A stretch of DNA of 64,000 nucleotides from Agromyces badenianii (GCF_003070885.1 NZ_CP028913.1:558001-622000); one strand, 5' to 3'. Positions 42,503 through 51,385 are shown, counted from the stretch's first letter. Notes: generated by a model from the sequence alone, not told the origin. Translations and numbers: made by a program.

Positions 42503-43549
42503 GTGGATCGCAAGTATCAAGTCTTCGTTAGCTCTACCTATGTTGATCTCGTTGACGAACGTCGCGAAGTGATCCAAGCGCTCCTCGAGATGGACTGCCT
42601 CCCCGCAGGGATGGAGATGTTTCCCGCCGCTGATGAAGATCAGTGGACGCTCATCAAGAAGGTCATCGACGACTGCGACTTCTATGTGGTGATCGTCGGC
42701 GGGCGCTACGGGTCTGTCTCCTCCGAGGGCATCAGCTACACCGAGATGGAGTACGACTATGCGGTGACCAGCAAGATACCGGTATTGGGATTCGTCCATG
42801 CGAATCCGAGCGACATCCCTGTGGGCAAGTCCGAGCTTGCACCTGACGCCCGAGTCAAGCTTGACGCCTTCCGAACCAAGGTCATGTCACGAATGGTCAA
42901 GCAGTATTCGTCTCCCACGGAACTCGGCTCCGTCGTGTCCCGCGGACTAAACAGGGCGATCAAGAACAGCGATCGACCGGGATGGGTTCGCGGCGACCAA
43001 GCGATGACGCCCGAGGTTCGCACCGAGATCGCGGAGTTGCAGGCAGCTGTAGCGGACGCAAAGAGAGCCCAGGCCGAGGAAGCCGCAGAGAACGTGCGAC
43101 ACTTCGAGTTGGACCTTGACTACGAGCATGGTCACGATGAAGTGACTATTGAGTTCCAGCTTGAAGGATACGAGTCCAACTTTAGACCGTATAGCGCTGC
43201 TGCCGAACTGACTTACACATGGGATGACGTGTTCGAGACGCTTGGACCCTTCATGATCGATGAAGCTCCGGAACAAAGCGTGCGTGATCGATGGGATTCG
43301 CACATGCTGAATGACACCCATCGACTTGAAGGCTGGCCCGTCCTCACCAGGGATAGTGCAACGACAACCGACAGCGCTTGGGGCGCAATCATCGTGCAGC
43401 TTCGCGCGCTCGGCGCCATCACACTTGGTGAGAAGAAGCGACCACCCTCCGACAAGTCGATCTATTGGAAGCTCACGCCCGCGGGCGACGATTATCTCGT
43501 CAAGCTGCGCGCCGTGCGCCGGACGGCAGGAGAGGCTGCCGGCGATTAA
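42503..43549 (+). CDS. DUF4062-domain protein, possible defence or signalling effector
   Basis: A 348-residue protein. Residues 1-130 are a DUF4062 domain: YQVFVSSTYVDLVDERREVI, PAGMEMFPAADEDQWTLIKK, YVVIVGGRYGSVSSEGISYT and EMEYDYAVTSKIPVLGFVH. This is a TIR-like Rossmann-type module found in proteins of prokaryotic conflict systems. A coiled-coil-prone stretch follows (about 175-205, AELQAAVADAKRAQAEEAAE). The C-terminal 140 residues have WGAIIVQLRALGAITLGE and SIYWKLTPAGDDYL, which looks like a winged-helix-like end. It has a GTG start and weak ribosome site. The G+C content is lower than in flanking genes. Confidence 0.8.
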   Translation: MDRKYQVFVSSTYVDLVDERREVIQALLEMDCLPAGMEMFPAADEDQWTLIKKVIDDCDFYVVIVGGRYGSVSSEGISYTEMEYDYAVTSKIPVLGFVHANPSDIPVGKSELAPDARVKLDAFRTKVMSRMVKQYSSPTELGSVVSRGLNRAIKNSDRPGWVRGDQAMTPEVRTEIAELQAAVADAKRAQAEEAAENVRHFELDLDYEHGHDEVTIEFQLEGYESNFRPYSAAAELTYTWDDVFETLGPFMIDEAPEQSVRDRWDSHMLNDTHRLEGWPVLTRDSATTTDSAWGAIIVQLRALGAITLGEKKRPPSDKSIYWKLTPAGDDYLVKLRAVRRTAGEAAGD

Positions 43550-43652
43550 CTCTCCGTGATGGCTGGCCAACGAGTGGATCGGTTGACAGCGTACGTTCGC
43601 TCCTCTGAGGGTCCCAAATCGACGTCTCCACTGCCTGGGCCGTTAAGGATGC

Positions 43653-44228
43653 CTAGGTGCGAGCAGGAGGTTCGGCCCGAATGATGTCAGCAGTCCGCAC
43701 AGTATTGCGCGTTCGTGCGTGGTCCTCGTCTTCGCTGTCGACGATTCCGGCGAGGCCCGCAAGTAGACACGTCAGGCGGATCGCCGCGTGAGCGGTAATC
43801 AGAATGCACAACTCGAGTATCCACATTCCGGGCTCCGCGCCGAACGCCACGACAATCACCGCAGAGATCAGGGCTCCGAATGCTCCGGTGAACGAACTCA
43901 GCACAACCGAAATCCAGTTCGCACGCAGGCGCTGTGAGCCCTTTTGCCGCAAGAGTCGAAAGCGGTCGTTTTCGCTTCCGAGTCCGAAGACAACAACGAC
44001 CCCCGCGAAGCCGCCGACCATTGCACTGACGCCCGCAACGCCGAGCGCGAGTGACGTGAGCGTGTCCTGCGCGTCACCGGCCTCTGTATTTGCCAACGCG
44101 GCGGCGACGTTCACCACCGGCCACCGTTGCGAGACAAGGAAATGGGCCACCACGGCAGCAAGGATGAGCAAGCTAACGAACAGTGGATAGTTGGCGAACA
44201 AACCGCCGACTCTCTTCAGTGCTTTCAT
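43653..44228 (-). CDS. Hypothetical multi-span membrane protein of the island
   Basis: A 191-residue protein with four hydrophobic segments (about 12-32, 58-82, 105-130 and 134-158). A basic loop (FRLLRQKGSQRLRANWISV) lies between the second and third, and an acidic/basic tail (DSEDEDHARTRNTVRTADII) is cytoplasmic. No domain is recognised. It lies 46 bp downstream of the 330-residue protein gene on the same strand and likely forms one unit with it. Its stop faces that of the DUF4062 gene, with 103 bp between. Confidence 0.7.
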   Translation of the reverse strand: MKALKRVGGLFANYPLFVSLLILAAVVAHFLVSQRWPVVNVAAALANTEAGDAQDTLTSLALGVAGVSAMVGGFAGVVVVFGLGSENDRFRLLRQKGSQRLRANWISVVLSSFTGAFGALISAVIVVAFGAEPGMWILELCILITAHAAIRLTCLLAGLAGIVDSEDEDHARTRNTVRTADIIRAEPPART

Positions 44229-44274
44229 TGCCCTCTCCCTCTGAAGAGAATGACGCTACGCCGGCCCAACGACA

Positions 44275-45267
44275 TTAACTTCCATCGCCGTCGCCGCCCG
44301 CCCCCAGCAAGACCTTCGCAGTACCGACCGTGCCAGCGGCTTGCAATCCGATTGTCGGGCCACCCTTGCTAAAGTCTCGAATCGCGTCGCCCACCGCAGC
44401 CAGAATGGCCTCATCGGTTGCGCGCTGCCCTGACACAGTTTGGAACGTCACGTTTTTTGTGATGCGATCCCTGAAGATGCTCCGCACCTCGTCGCGCACG
44501 AGGCGGCCATCATCGTCCACGTCTGCGAGTTTGACCTTCGCATTCGAGCTGAACGTATTTCGGACCACCCACAAAGCGCCTTTCCGCAGCGCATCCCGGA
44601 CTGACTCTGTTCCCCCGGAACGATCGAGAGACCATCTAAAGACCATCCGCGCCTCGTCGAGAGAATGGTGTTGAGCACTTCGGAACGCGTCGCCGACATC
44701 TCCGCCACCGGTGGATGGAACATGCACGCCAGCATCTACATGAACCTCAAGCATGACAGCGCCCTCGGCATTCATGATCTTCTGGAGAACGTCGGGATCG
44801 ACCACCGGAACGAGTTCCAGGGAGTAGCCCTGCGGGACGAGGCCCAGCACGAGCGTGAGCCAGCGGGAGAGAGTCTCGGACCGAGTTCCCTGCACTGCAG
44901 GGCTCATCACTGCAACGCGGCCGTGAGTACCGAATGGGACGATGTAGGTAGGCTCAGAGACCCGATCGTCCGGATCGTCAAAGTCCAGGGGTTCGACGTC
45001 ACCGTTGGCAACGTTTGACCGATTGAGTTGTTCTGCGAGGTCGCGAATTCGCTCGACCTGAAGGTGCGGAAGGGGCGGCTGCTTCGGAGAAACGGAACGC
45101 CCGAAATAGTCGACCTCAAAGACCCTGCCACTACGTGCTTTAAGGTCCCAGTTAGCGAAGACGTCAATGACGGTCGTCCAGAAATCTGGTTCCACGCTCT
45201 TGCGGGCGTCTTTGCTGTCGATGAGCACCGCGTCGTAGAAGCGTACGGTCTTGCTGATGATCGCCAT
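44275..45267 (-). CDS. Hypothetical soluble protein of the island
   Basis: A 330-residue protein starting MAIISKTVRFYDAVLIDSKD. Visible segments are SEPTYIVPFGTHGRVAVMSP near 105-125, RSETLSRWLTLVLGLVPQGYSLELVPVVDPDVLQKI near 130-170 (two parts: LSRWLTLVLG and LELVPVVDPD) and a C-terminal ending rich in Gly. There is no signal or membrane helix. It recalls uncharacterised phage-, prophage- or defence-associated proteins, but I cannot name a family with confidence. ATG at 45267 is chosen over an in-frame start 10 codons earlier. It is the first gene of a two-gene minus-strand unit. Confidence 0.68.
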   Translation of the reverse strand: MAIISKTVRFYDAVLIDSKDARKSVEPDFWTTVIDVFANWDLKARSGRVFEVDYFGRSVSPKQPPLPHLQVERIRDLAEQLNRSNVANGDVEPLDFDDPDDRVSEPTYIVPFGTHGRVAVMSPAVQGTRSETLSRWLTLVLGLVPQGYSLELVPVVDPDVLQKIMNAEGAVMLEVHVDAGVHVPSTGGGDVGDAFRSAQHHSLDEARMVFRWSLDRSGGTESVRDALRKGALWVVRNTFSSNAKVKLADVDDDGRLVRDEVRSIFRDRITKNVTFQTVSGQRATDEAILAAVGDAIRDFSKGGPTIGLQAAGTVGTAKVLLGAGGDGDGS

Positions 45268-45443
45268 AGGGTTTACCTCTCTTTGAGCGAGGCTCATGCT
45301 ATTGCTCGCGGTGCTCGATTCTGTGTAGGCACAGTCGGTCGCCCAATGCGTGTCTTACCTTCCTGCGCACGCTCGCCCACCGCCCGGTCTCGCCGGGCCC
45401 GGCTGCGACAGGTGGGGAATACCCACGCCCCCTCTGCGTTGAA

Positions 45444-45464
45444 CTTGAGCGTACCCCACTCAAG
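45444..45464 (+). promoter_or_regulatory. HAIR element (HspR operator) upstream of clpC
   Basis: CTTGAGC-N7-ACTCAAG matches the HspR-associated inverted repeat consensus CTTGAGT-N7-ACTCAAG in 13 of 14 positions. It lies 15 bases before the start codon, so bound HspR would block the promoter or early transcription, with release on heat or proteotoxic stress. Confidence 0.85.
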
Positions 45465-45478
45465 TTCCAGGAGGATTG

Positions 45479-48085
45479 GTGCCCGAAGACTTCAACCCCG
45501 AAGCCGGCGCGAGCTCGTTCGACGAGTTTCTCGCCCGCTATCTCGCGGGTGAGCAGGCGCGTCAGGCTCGGTCGATCGACCTCAGCCGGTTCCTGACCGC
45601 CCGCACACAAGGCATCCTGCGTCAAGCAGGACGCTTCGCGCTCGAGCGCGGCCAGACCGAGCTCGACGCCCTGCACATCCTGCGCGTGATCGTCGAAGAC
45701 GAGAGCGTCAAGCAGGCGATCGCCCGCATCGGCGTCGCCCCCGAGCGGCTCATCACCGCGACCGAGGCGCGCCTGCCCGCGGCATCCGATGCTGCCGACA
45801 TCAACGCGGCCACGATCACCCCGAGCGCCTCCCGTGCGCTGTTCCACAGCTACCAGGTCGCACGCTCGGCCGGCTCGACCTACATCGACCCTGAGCACCT
45901 CTTCTTCGCGCTCGTGCTGGGGCAAGACGCCCCCGCCGGCCAAGTGCTCGCGCGCGCCGGTGTCACCGCCGAGGCCCTCACGCAGAGCATTCGCGAGACG
46001 GTCGAGGCCGGCATGCCGGGTGCCGATGGCGACACGGATGCCTCGGGCATGACGGGCGCCGGGGCATCCGACACCCCCATGCTCGACAAGTTCGGCACCG
46101 ACCTCACGCAGCTCGCCGCCGACGGCGAGCTCGACCCCGTGATCGGCCGTGCCGACGAGATCGAGCAGACCATCGAGATCCTCAGCCGCCGCACGAAGAA
46201 CAACCCGGTGCTGATCGGCGAGGCCGGCGTCGGCAAGACGGCGATCGTCGAGGGCCTCGCCCGCGCGATCGTCGAGGAGTCGGTGCCCGAGGCCCTGCTC
46301 GACAAGCGCGTCATCTCGCTCGACCTGCCCGGCATGCTCGCGGGCACCCGCTATCGCGGCGACTTCGAGGAGCGCCTCACCAAGACCATGGAGGAGATCG
46401 CCGCACACAAGGGCGAGCTCATCATCTTCATCGATGAGATCCACACCGTGGTCGGTGCCGGCGGCTCGGGCGACGGCGGCACCGACGCGGGCAACATCTT
46501 GAAGCCGCGCCTCGCGCGCGGCGAGCTGCACCTCGTGGGCGCGACCACACTCAAGGAGTACCGCGTCATCGAGAAGGATCCGGCCCTCGAGCGCCGGTTC
46601 CAGCCGGTGCGCGTGGGGGAGCCCTCCATCGAAGACGCCGTGCTGATTCTGCACGGGCTGAAGCCGGCCTACGAGGAGCACCACGGCGTGCAGTACACGG
46701 ATGCCGCGCTGCGCGCCTCCGTCGAGCTGAGCGCCCGCTACCTCACCGACCGGGTGCTGCCCGACAAGGCCATCGATCTCATCGACCAGGCAGGCGCGCG
46801 TCTGCGCCTGAAGCTCGGCATGAAGACGGATGTCTCCGCGCTCATCGCGCGACTCGCCGACCTCGAAGCCGACAAGAACGCCGCCGTGAGCGCCGAGCAC
46901 TACGAGGAGGCGTCGCGCATTCGCGACGAGATCTCGAAGGTGCAGGCTCGTCTGCATGCGGCCACCGCGAAGGGGCGCGCCGCGGCATCCGCTGGGCTCG
47001 GCTCTGACGGTGCCGAGCGTTCGACCGTGATCGACGAGGCCGAGATCGCCGCGGTGATCTCGCGGGCCACCGGCATTCCGGTGAACCGCCTCACCGAGAG
47101 CGAGCGCGAGCGCCTCGGCGACCTCGAGGGCGAGCTGCACGCGCGCGTCATCGGCCAAGACGACGCGGTCACCGCGGTCGCCAAGGCCGTGCGCCGCAGC
47201 CGCACCGGCATGGGCGACTCCAAGCGCCCGGTCGGGTCGTTCCTGTTCCTCGGGCCGACGGGAGTCGGCAAGACCGAGCTGGCGCGTGCGCTGGCGTCGT
47301 CGCTCTTCGACGACGAGCAGGCGATTGTGCGCTTCGACATGAGTGAGTTCGGCGAGCGGCACACGGTGTCGCGACTCGTCGGCGCCCCTCCCGGCTATGT
47401 CGGGTACGACGAGGCCGGGCAGCTCACCGAGCGCGTGCGGCGCAACCCGTACTCGATCGTGCTCTTCGACGAGATCGAGAAGGCGCACCCCGACGTGTTC
47501 AACCTGCTGCTGCAGGTGCTCGACGACGGACGCCTGACCGACGGCCAGGGTCGCACGGTCGACTTCCGCAACACGGTGATCGTGATGACCTCGAACCTCG
47601 GTTCGGAGTTCCTCGCGTCTCGCTCGGGTGCGCTCGGCTTCGTCGCGGGCTCTGATGCGTCGGGCTTCTCGTCGGCCGATGACGTGCGCAACCGCGTCAT
47701 GGGCAAGGTGCGCGAGGCCATGCGCCCCGAGTTCCTGAACCGCATCGACGAGATCGTGCTGTTCCAGAAGCTCGACGAGCCGCAGCTCGCGCAGATCGTG
47801 CGCCTCATGCTCGGTGCGACCGCGAAGCGGCTCGCCTCACGCGAGGTCGCCTTCGAGGTGACGGATGCCGCGGTGACGCTCTTGGCCGAACGCGGCTACG
47901 AGCCCGAGTACGGTGCCCGCCCGCTGCGCCGCGTCATCCAGCGCGAGATCGACGACCGCATCAGCGACCTGTTCGTGAGCGGCGAGCTCGGCGACGGCGA
48001 GGGCGTGAAGGCGGATGCCGCGGACGGCGAGTTCGTCGTGGCATCCGTGCCCCGCGCGACCGTCTCGCTGCCAGTCGCGGCGTAA
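45479..48085 (+). CDS. clpC: ATP-dependent Clp unfoldase, ClpC type
   Basis: An 868-residue AAA+ protein. The N-domain (two Clp_N repeats, about 15-150) is followed by AAA1 with Walker [16 protein letters not shown] and Walker [15 protein letters not shown] short UVR-type middle segment ([20 protein letters not shown]) rather than the long ClpB coiled coil places it with ClpC. AAA2 has Walker [15 protein letters not shown] and Walker [19 protein letters not shown] in the loop after [15 protein letters not shown] is the ClpP-docking motif. The GTG is used because AGGAGG lies four bases upstream; a TTG three bases earlier is too close. A HAIR operator implies HspR control. Confidence 0.92.
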   Translation: MPEDFNPEAGASSFDEFLARYLAGEQARQARSIDLSRFLTARTQGILRQAGRFALERGQTELDALHILRVIVEDESVKQAIARIGVAPERLITATEARLPAASDAADINAATITPSASRALFHSYQVARSAGSTYIDPEHLFFALVLGQDAPAGQVLARAGVTAEALTQSIRETVEAGMPGADGDTDASGMTGAGASDTPMLDKFGTDLTQLAADGELDPVIGRADEIEQTIEILSRRTKNNPVLIGEAGVGKTAIVEGLARAIVEESVPEALLDKRVISLDLPGMLAGTRYRGDFEERLTKTMEEIAAHKGELIIFIDEIHTVVGAGGSGDGGTDAGNILKPRLARGELHLVGATTLKEYRVIEKDPALERRFQPVRVGEPSIEDAVLILHGLKPAYEEHHGVQYTDAALRASVELSARYLTDRVLPDKAIDLIDQAGARLRLKLGMKTDVSALIARLADLEADKNAAVSAEHYEEASRIRDEISKVQARLHAATAKGRAAASAGLGSDGAERSTVIDEAEIAAVISRATGIPVNRLTESERERLGDLEGELHARVIGQDDAVTAVAKAVRRSRTGMGDSKRPVGSFLFLGPTGVGKTELARALASSLFDDEQAIVRFDMSEFGERHTVSRLVGAPPGYVGYDEAGQLTERVRRNPYSIVLFDEIEKAHPDVFNLLLQVLDDGRLTDGQGRTVDFRNTVIVMTSNLGSEFLASRSGALGFVAGSDASGFSSADDVRNRVMGKVREAMRPEFLNRIDEIVLFQKLDEPQLAQIVRLMLGATAKRLASREVAFEVTDAAVTLLAERGYEPEYGARPLRRVIQREIDDRISDLFVSGELGDGEGVKADAADGEFVVASVPRATVSLPVAA

Positions 48086-48141
48086 CCGCCTCGCAGCGTC
48101 GCATGTAACCGTGCGAAGCAGCGGCCGTAACCGGTCGAACC

Positions 48142-48177
48142 ACGAACGCCCGGCCCTCTCGAGGGTCGGGCGTTCGT
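48142..48177 (+). terminator. clpC terminator hairpin
   Basis: A 16-bp inverted repeat (ACGAACGCCCGGCCCT and complement with one G-T pair) around a CTCG loop, 57 bases past the clpC stop. A near-identical copy exists at 51350-51385. Confidence 0.85.
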
Positions 48178-48217
48178 CGTTCCGAGATGCGTTTCTGATC
48201 GGGAAGCGCGGCATCCT

Positions 48218-48832
48218 CTACGTCGCCCGGCGCACACCGTGCTCGAGCAGCTCGAGAGCTGATTCGAGGTGCGCGCCGAGGTCGCCGCCCTGCGTGAGCC
48301 ATGCGCGGTACCCGGCCGCGAATGTCGCGAAGGCCACCCCGGCCCACCACTGGGCCTGCAGGTAGTCGACGTTGACGCCGAATCGAACCGCCAGGCGCTC
48401 GGCCACGAGTTCTTCCATTCCGGCGCGCTTGGCGAGGTCACGATCTCGCAGTGCCGGAGTCTCGCTGATCAGCCGTTCGCGGATCACCAGTTCGGCGTGC
48501 TGGTCGCCGAGGCGCTTCGCGACTGCCGCGAGCACGACCCGGATGACGACGACCGGGTCGGCGTCGACTGCCGTCTGGTCGAGCGCCGTGATCATGGTCT
48601 CGCGCAGCTCGTCGTCGCCGGCGAACAGCAGCTCGACCTTGTCGGGAAAGTAGCGATGGAACGTTCGTGGGGCCACGTCGGCCTCGGCGGCGATCTCCGC
48701 CACGGTGACGGCCGCAAAGCCGCGGGCGGCAAACAGACGCATTCCCGCGGCGAGCAAGGCGTCACGCGTCTGGGCCTTCTTCCGCTCGCGAAGCGATTCC
48801 GTGCGCCGGTGCGGGGGCGGTGGTTGATCCAT
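48218..48832 (-). CDS. TetR family transcriptional regulator
   Basis: A 204-residue protein. The N-terminal helix-turn-helix is LLAAGMRLFAARGFAAVTVA followed by EIAAEADVAPRTFHRYFPDK. The all-helical C-terminal ligand domain includes VDYLQAQWWAGVAFATFAAG. It is divergent from the SDR gene with 43 bp between the starts; the operator lies in that gap. Confidence 0.92.
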   Translation of the reverse strand: MDQPPPPHRRTESLRERKKAQTRDALLAAGMRLFAARGFAAVTVAEIAAEADVAPRTFHRYFPDKVELLFAGDDELRETMITALDQTAVDADPVVVIRVVLAAVAKRLGDQHAELVIRERLISETPALRDRDLAKRAGMEELVAERLAVRFGVNVDYLQAQWWAGVAFATFAAGYRAWLTQGGDLGAHLESALELLEHGVRRAT

Positions 48833-48840
48833 TCAGACAT

Positions 48841-48876
48841 TGTGGCACATCGCGACTTGTGGCAGAGTGTGCCACA
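48841..48876. promoter_or_regulatory. TetR operator between regulator and SDR gene
   Basis: TGTGGCACA (48841-48849) and TGTGCCACA (48868-48876) are exact complements 18 bases apart. A third half-site (TGTGGCA) lies between them. The right arm overlaps the SDR start codon, so binding would block that gene directly and the divergent TetR promoter as well. Confidence 0.75.
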
Positions 48877-49820
48877 TGACACAGAGAGACAGAATTGTAA
48901 TCGTCACCGGCGCAACGAGCGGTCTCGGCCTCCATCTGGCGCAACGCCTCGCCGGCAGGCCCGGGTACTCGGTGATCCTCACCAGCCGTTCAGCTGCCGG
49001 TGCGGATGCCGCGGCGCGCCCCATCGGCGCACGAGGCCTGCCGCTCGATCTCGGGTCGCTGGCGTCGGTGCGGGCATTCGCGGCCGAGATCGCAGCGCTC
49101 ACCGACGGCCAGCCCGTGTACGCGGTGGTCTGCAACGCCGCCATACAGGTCGTGCAGGAGCGAACCACCACCGTCGACGGCTTCGAGACCACCATTGGCG
49201 TGAACCACATCGGCAACGTCGCGCTCATCGAGGCGCTGCTGAGCACCACTGGCGCCCCCGAGCGGCTCGTGCTCGTGGCATCCGGAGTGCACGACCCCGA
49301 CCAGGCGACGGGCATGCCGCATCCTCTCGAAGATGCCACGGTCCGCGAACTCGCGTACCCGGGTGCGCGGCATCCGTCTGACGAATCGCTGCAGCGCGAA
49401 GGGCGCCGCCGATATGCCACCTCGAAGCTCCTGAACGTGCGCACCGCGATCGAACTCTCGCGTCGGCTGGCCGGTGCGACGGTCGTCAGCTCGTTCGATC
49501 CCGGGCTGATGCCGGGCACCGGCCTCGCTCGGGATGCCTCGTCGTGGCAGCGCGCACTCTGGGCGACGGTGTTCCGCCTGCTGGTCGTGATTCCGGGAGT
49601 GCAGAGTCCGCGGCGGTCGGCGGGCCAGCTCGAGCACCTGGTGACGGATGCCGCGACGGTACCCTCCGGCACGTACGTCGCGCGAGGTCGGCCTCGGCTG
49701 CCGTCGGTGGCGGCCCGCGACGTCGAGGCTCAGCGGGCGCTCTACGCCGACACGCTCGCGCTGATCGCCGAGGCGGAGGCGTCGGGCGCTCGCGGTGCAT
49801 CCGTGACGAAAGCGGGGTAA
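48876..49820 (+). CDS. Short-chain dehydrogenase/reductase
   Basis: A 314-residue protein. The cofactor loop is VIVTGATSGLGLHLAQRLAG. NNAG is replaced by VCNAAIQ, the Ser of the active site is in LVLVASGVHDP, and Tyr/Lys in RRYATSKLLNV. It resembles the protochlorophyllide-reductase-like SDR subgroup of actinobacteria with a long C-terminus. ATG at 48876 is preferred to a start 12 codons upstream because that region is the operator. It is probably the target of the divergent TetR. Confidence 0.9.
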   Translation: MTQRDRIVIVTGATSGLGLHLAQRLAGRPGYSVILTSRSAAGADAAARPIGARGLPLDLGSLASVRAFAAEIAALTDGQPVYAVVCNAAIQVVQERTTTVDGFETTIGVNHIGNVALIEALLSTTGAPERLVLVASGVHDPDQATGMPHPLEDATVRELAYPGARHPSDESLQREGRRRYATSKLLNVRTAIELSRRLAGATVVSSFDPGLMPGTGLARDASSWQRALWATVFRLLVVIPGVQSPRRSAGQLEHLVTDAATVPSGTYVARGRPRLPSVAARDVEAQRALYADTLALIAEAEASGARGASVTKAG

Positions 49821-49845
49821 CCCGCGCTCTGGCGAGACTGGCGCC

Positions 49846-49967
49846 TTCAACCCGCTGTTGCAGGTGGTCGACGACGGACGCCGCATCGACGAGATCGTGC
49901 TGTTCAAGAAGCTCGGTGACGGATGCCTCGTAGCCGCGCTCCTCGCGGAGCGCGGCTCTGAGCCCGA
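49846..49967 (+). pseudogene. Internally deleted remnant of a second clpC copy
   Basis: Three blocks match clpC in order. 49846-49882 corresponds to 47498-47534 ([12 protein letters not shown] region), 49882-49916 to 47741-47774 ([11 protein letters not shown]) and 49916-49967 to 47858-47908 ([17 protein letters not shown]). The two joins remove about 200 and 85 bases relative to clpC. It is not a functional gene. Confidence 0.82.
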
Positions 49968-50099
49968 CGCTCGCGCGTCACCCCGATTTCACTTGAGAGC
50001 GGGAGGGATCGAGCCGGTGGTTCCTTCGCCTTGCGTTTGCTACGTTCTTGCCATGATCATCGCCCGCGGGTCCGAACCTCGTTCCGCTGTGGACCCTTC

Positions 50100-51164
50100 G
50101 TGACGGGAGTTGTCTCGCGTCTCGCGGCGATCGTGCGAGGAGTCACGAACCGGCGAGCGGCCCTGCTCGGTGCCATCGCGCTGGTCATGCTCGTGCTCGG
50201 CATCGCGGCATCCGTCGCAGTCTCGCTCGGCGTTCAGGAAGAGCACCGCCGGCAGCTTCTCGCAGAAGTCACGACGTCGGTCTCCGCACTCGAAACGAAG
50301 GTGGCGTCTCTCAGCGCGGCTGGTGCGCAGCATGAAGCAGATGTTTCGGCAGCCGCCGAGCTGGCGGCCGAGCTGTCCGCCACGTTGGAGCTGCCGCCGC
50401 AGCGATTCGACCCCTCCGCAAGGACGAAGGTCGAACGAGCACTCGCACAGCTCGCGAACGCGTCGTTGCCACTGCCCGCACCGAAGGAGAAGGTCGTCAT
50501 GGTGCGCGATGAGGCTACTCTCGACGAGTTGCGCTCGGCCGAGAAGGCCCTGATCGACGCGATCGGCGATCTCGACGACAGAGCCGATGAACTCGAATCG
50601 CGCCGGACGGAGCTCGCCGACGCGATGGATCAGGCTCGATCCGCAGCGAAGACGCTCGTCGACGGCGTGATCGGCGGCACCGAGAGCCTTCTGGCGGCGA
50701 ACGCCGCAGCATCCGTCGAATCGTCGGATCGAGTCCGTACGATCGTGGCTGTTCTCGGCGTCGCATGGGCCGCAGACGGCCTTCGTGAATGGATCGACGC
50801 GATCGCCGCCCTCGAAGCATCGTCGGCAGAGGCCGCTGCCCGACTCGCCCCGGAGGATCTCGGCGGTGACGAGGGCGTGCCGACCGCGAGGACGTCGGCC
50901 CCTGGGTGGGCGCCGACCTGGTCGACGCCCACAGTTCCGCCGTTGAGCAGTCCGCCGCCGTCGGCGTCGCCGTCGCCCGTCGACTTCTGGCCCCTCATCT
51001 GGAACGAGCATTGGCGACCATATGCGGAGTGCGCAGGGATCATGGGTCTCGTGAAGACGTTCCCCATGAACGACTTCGGCAACGGACTCGACTCGGGCAT
51101 GTCGACCCCGTGGACCTACGACATGGGCGGGGACGGCGTCCACATCTACTCGTGCGGCTCCTGA
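50100..51164 (+). CDS. Hypothetical membrane-anchored coiled-coil protein
   Basis: A 354-residue protein. One transmembrane helix (about residues 19-42, LLGAIALVMLVLGIAAS) is followed by two coiled-coil-prone stretches (about 50-105 and 145-200, for example LRSAEKALIDAIGDLDDRAD), a Pro/Ser/Thr-rich linker near 290 and a C-terminal domain of about 55 residues with WNEHWRPYAECAGIMGLV and two Cys. It has the look of a cell-surface anchored protein. The start is uncertain: GTG at 50100 is taken because it just precedes the basic segment before the helix. It sits between two remnants of a lost clpC copy. Confidence 0.68.
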   Translation: MTGVVSRLAAIVRGVTNRRAALLGAIALVMLVLGIAASVAVSLGVQEEHRRQLLAEVTTSVSALETKVASLSAAGAQHEADVSAAAELAAELSATLELPPQRFDPSARTKVERALAQLANASLPLPAPKEKVVMVRDEATLDELRSAEKALIDAIGDLDDRADELESRRTELADAMDQARSAAKTLVDGVIGGTESLLAANAAASVESSDRVRTIVAVLGVAWAADGLREWIDAIAALEASSAEAAARLAPEDLGGDEGVPTARTSAPGWAPTWSTPTVPPLSSPPPSASPSPVDFWPLIWNEHWRPYAECAGIMGLVKTFPMNDFGNGLDSGMSTPWTYDMGGDGVHIYSCGS

Positions 51165-51173
51165 CGTCTTCTC

Positions 51174-51293
51174 GACTGCTTCGTGAGCGGTGAGCTCGGC
51201 GACGGCGAGGGCGTGAAGGTGGATGCCGCGGACGGCGAGTTCGTCGTGGCATCCGTGCCCCGCGCGACGGTGACGCTGCCGGTCGCGGCGTAA
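51174..51293 (+). pseudogene. 3' end of a second clpC copy
   Basis: From 51180 the DNA matches clpC from 47972 through its stop codon and on through its terminator without any insertion or deletion (constant offset 3208) and about 11 substitutions in 209 bases. Only the last 37 codons remain. Many changes are at third positions, so the copy was probably under selection for part of its history. Confidence 0.88.
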
Positions 51294-51349
51294 CCGCCTC
51301 GCAGCGTCGCACGTAACCGTGTGAAGCAGCGGCCGTATCCGGTCGAACC

Positions 51350-51385
51350 ACGAACGCCCGGCCCTCTCGAGGGCCGGGCGTTCGT
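51350..51385. terminator. Duplicated clpC terminator
   Basis: A perfect 16-bp stem with CTCG loop, copy of the hairpin at 48142-48177. It abuts the stop of the convergent gene at 51385 and may serve it and the coiled-coil gene. Confidence 0.85.

Noticed and set aside
42087..42572. Open frames on the plus strand before the DUF4062 gene
   Set aside because: They overlap the epimerase-derived fragment and the DUF4062 start, lack domains and have no consistent codon bias.
43653..45267. Naming the two-gene unit as Kiwa (KwaAB)
   Set aside because: Size and topology are similar, but no DUF4868 motif is visible in the soluble protein. The resemblance is only architectural.
45299..47488. 729-codon open frame on the minus strand opposite clpC
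   Set aside because: Shadow of the ClpC frame; low-complexity Arg/Asp/Leu composition and no recognisable motif.
45479..48085. Annotation as ClpB
   Set aside because: The long ClpB coiled-coil middle domain is missing; a UVR-type segment and a ClpP-docking loop are present instead.
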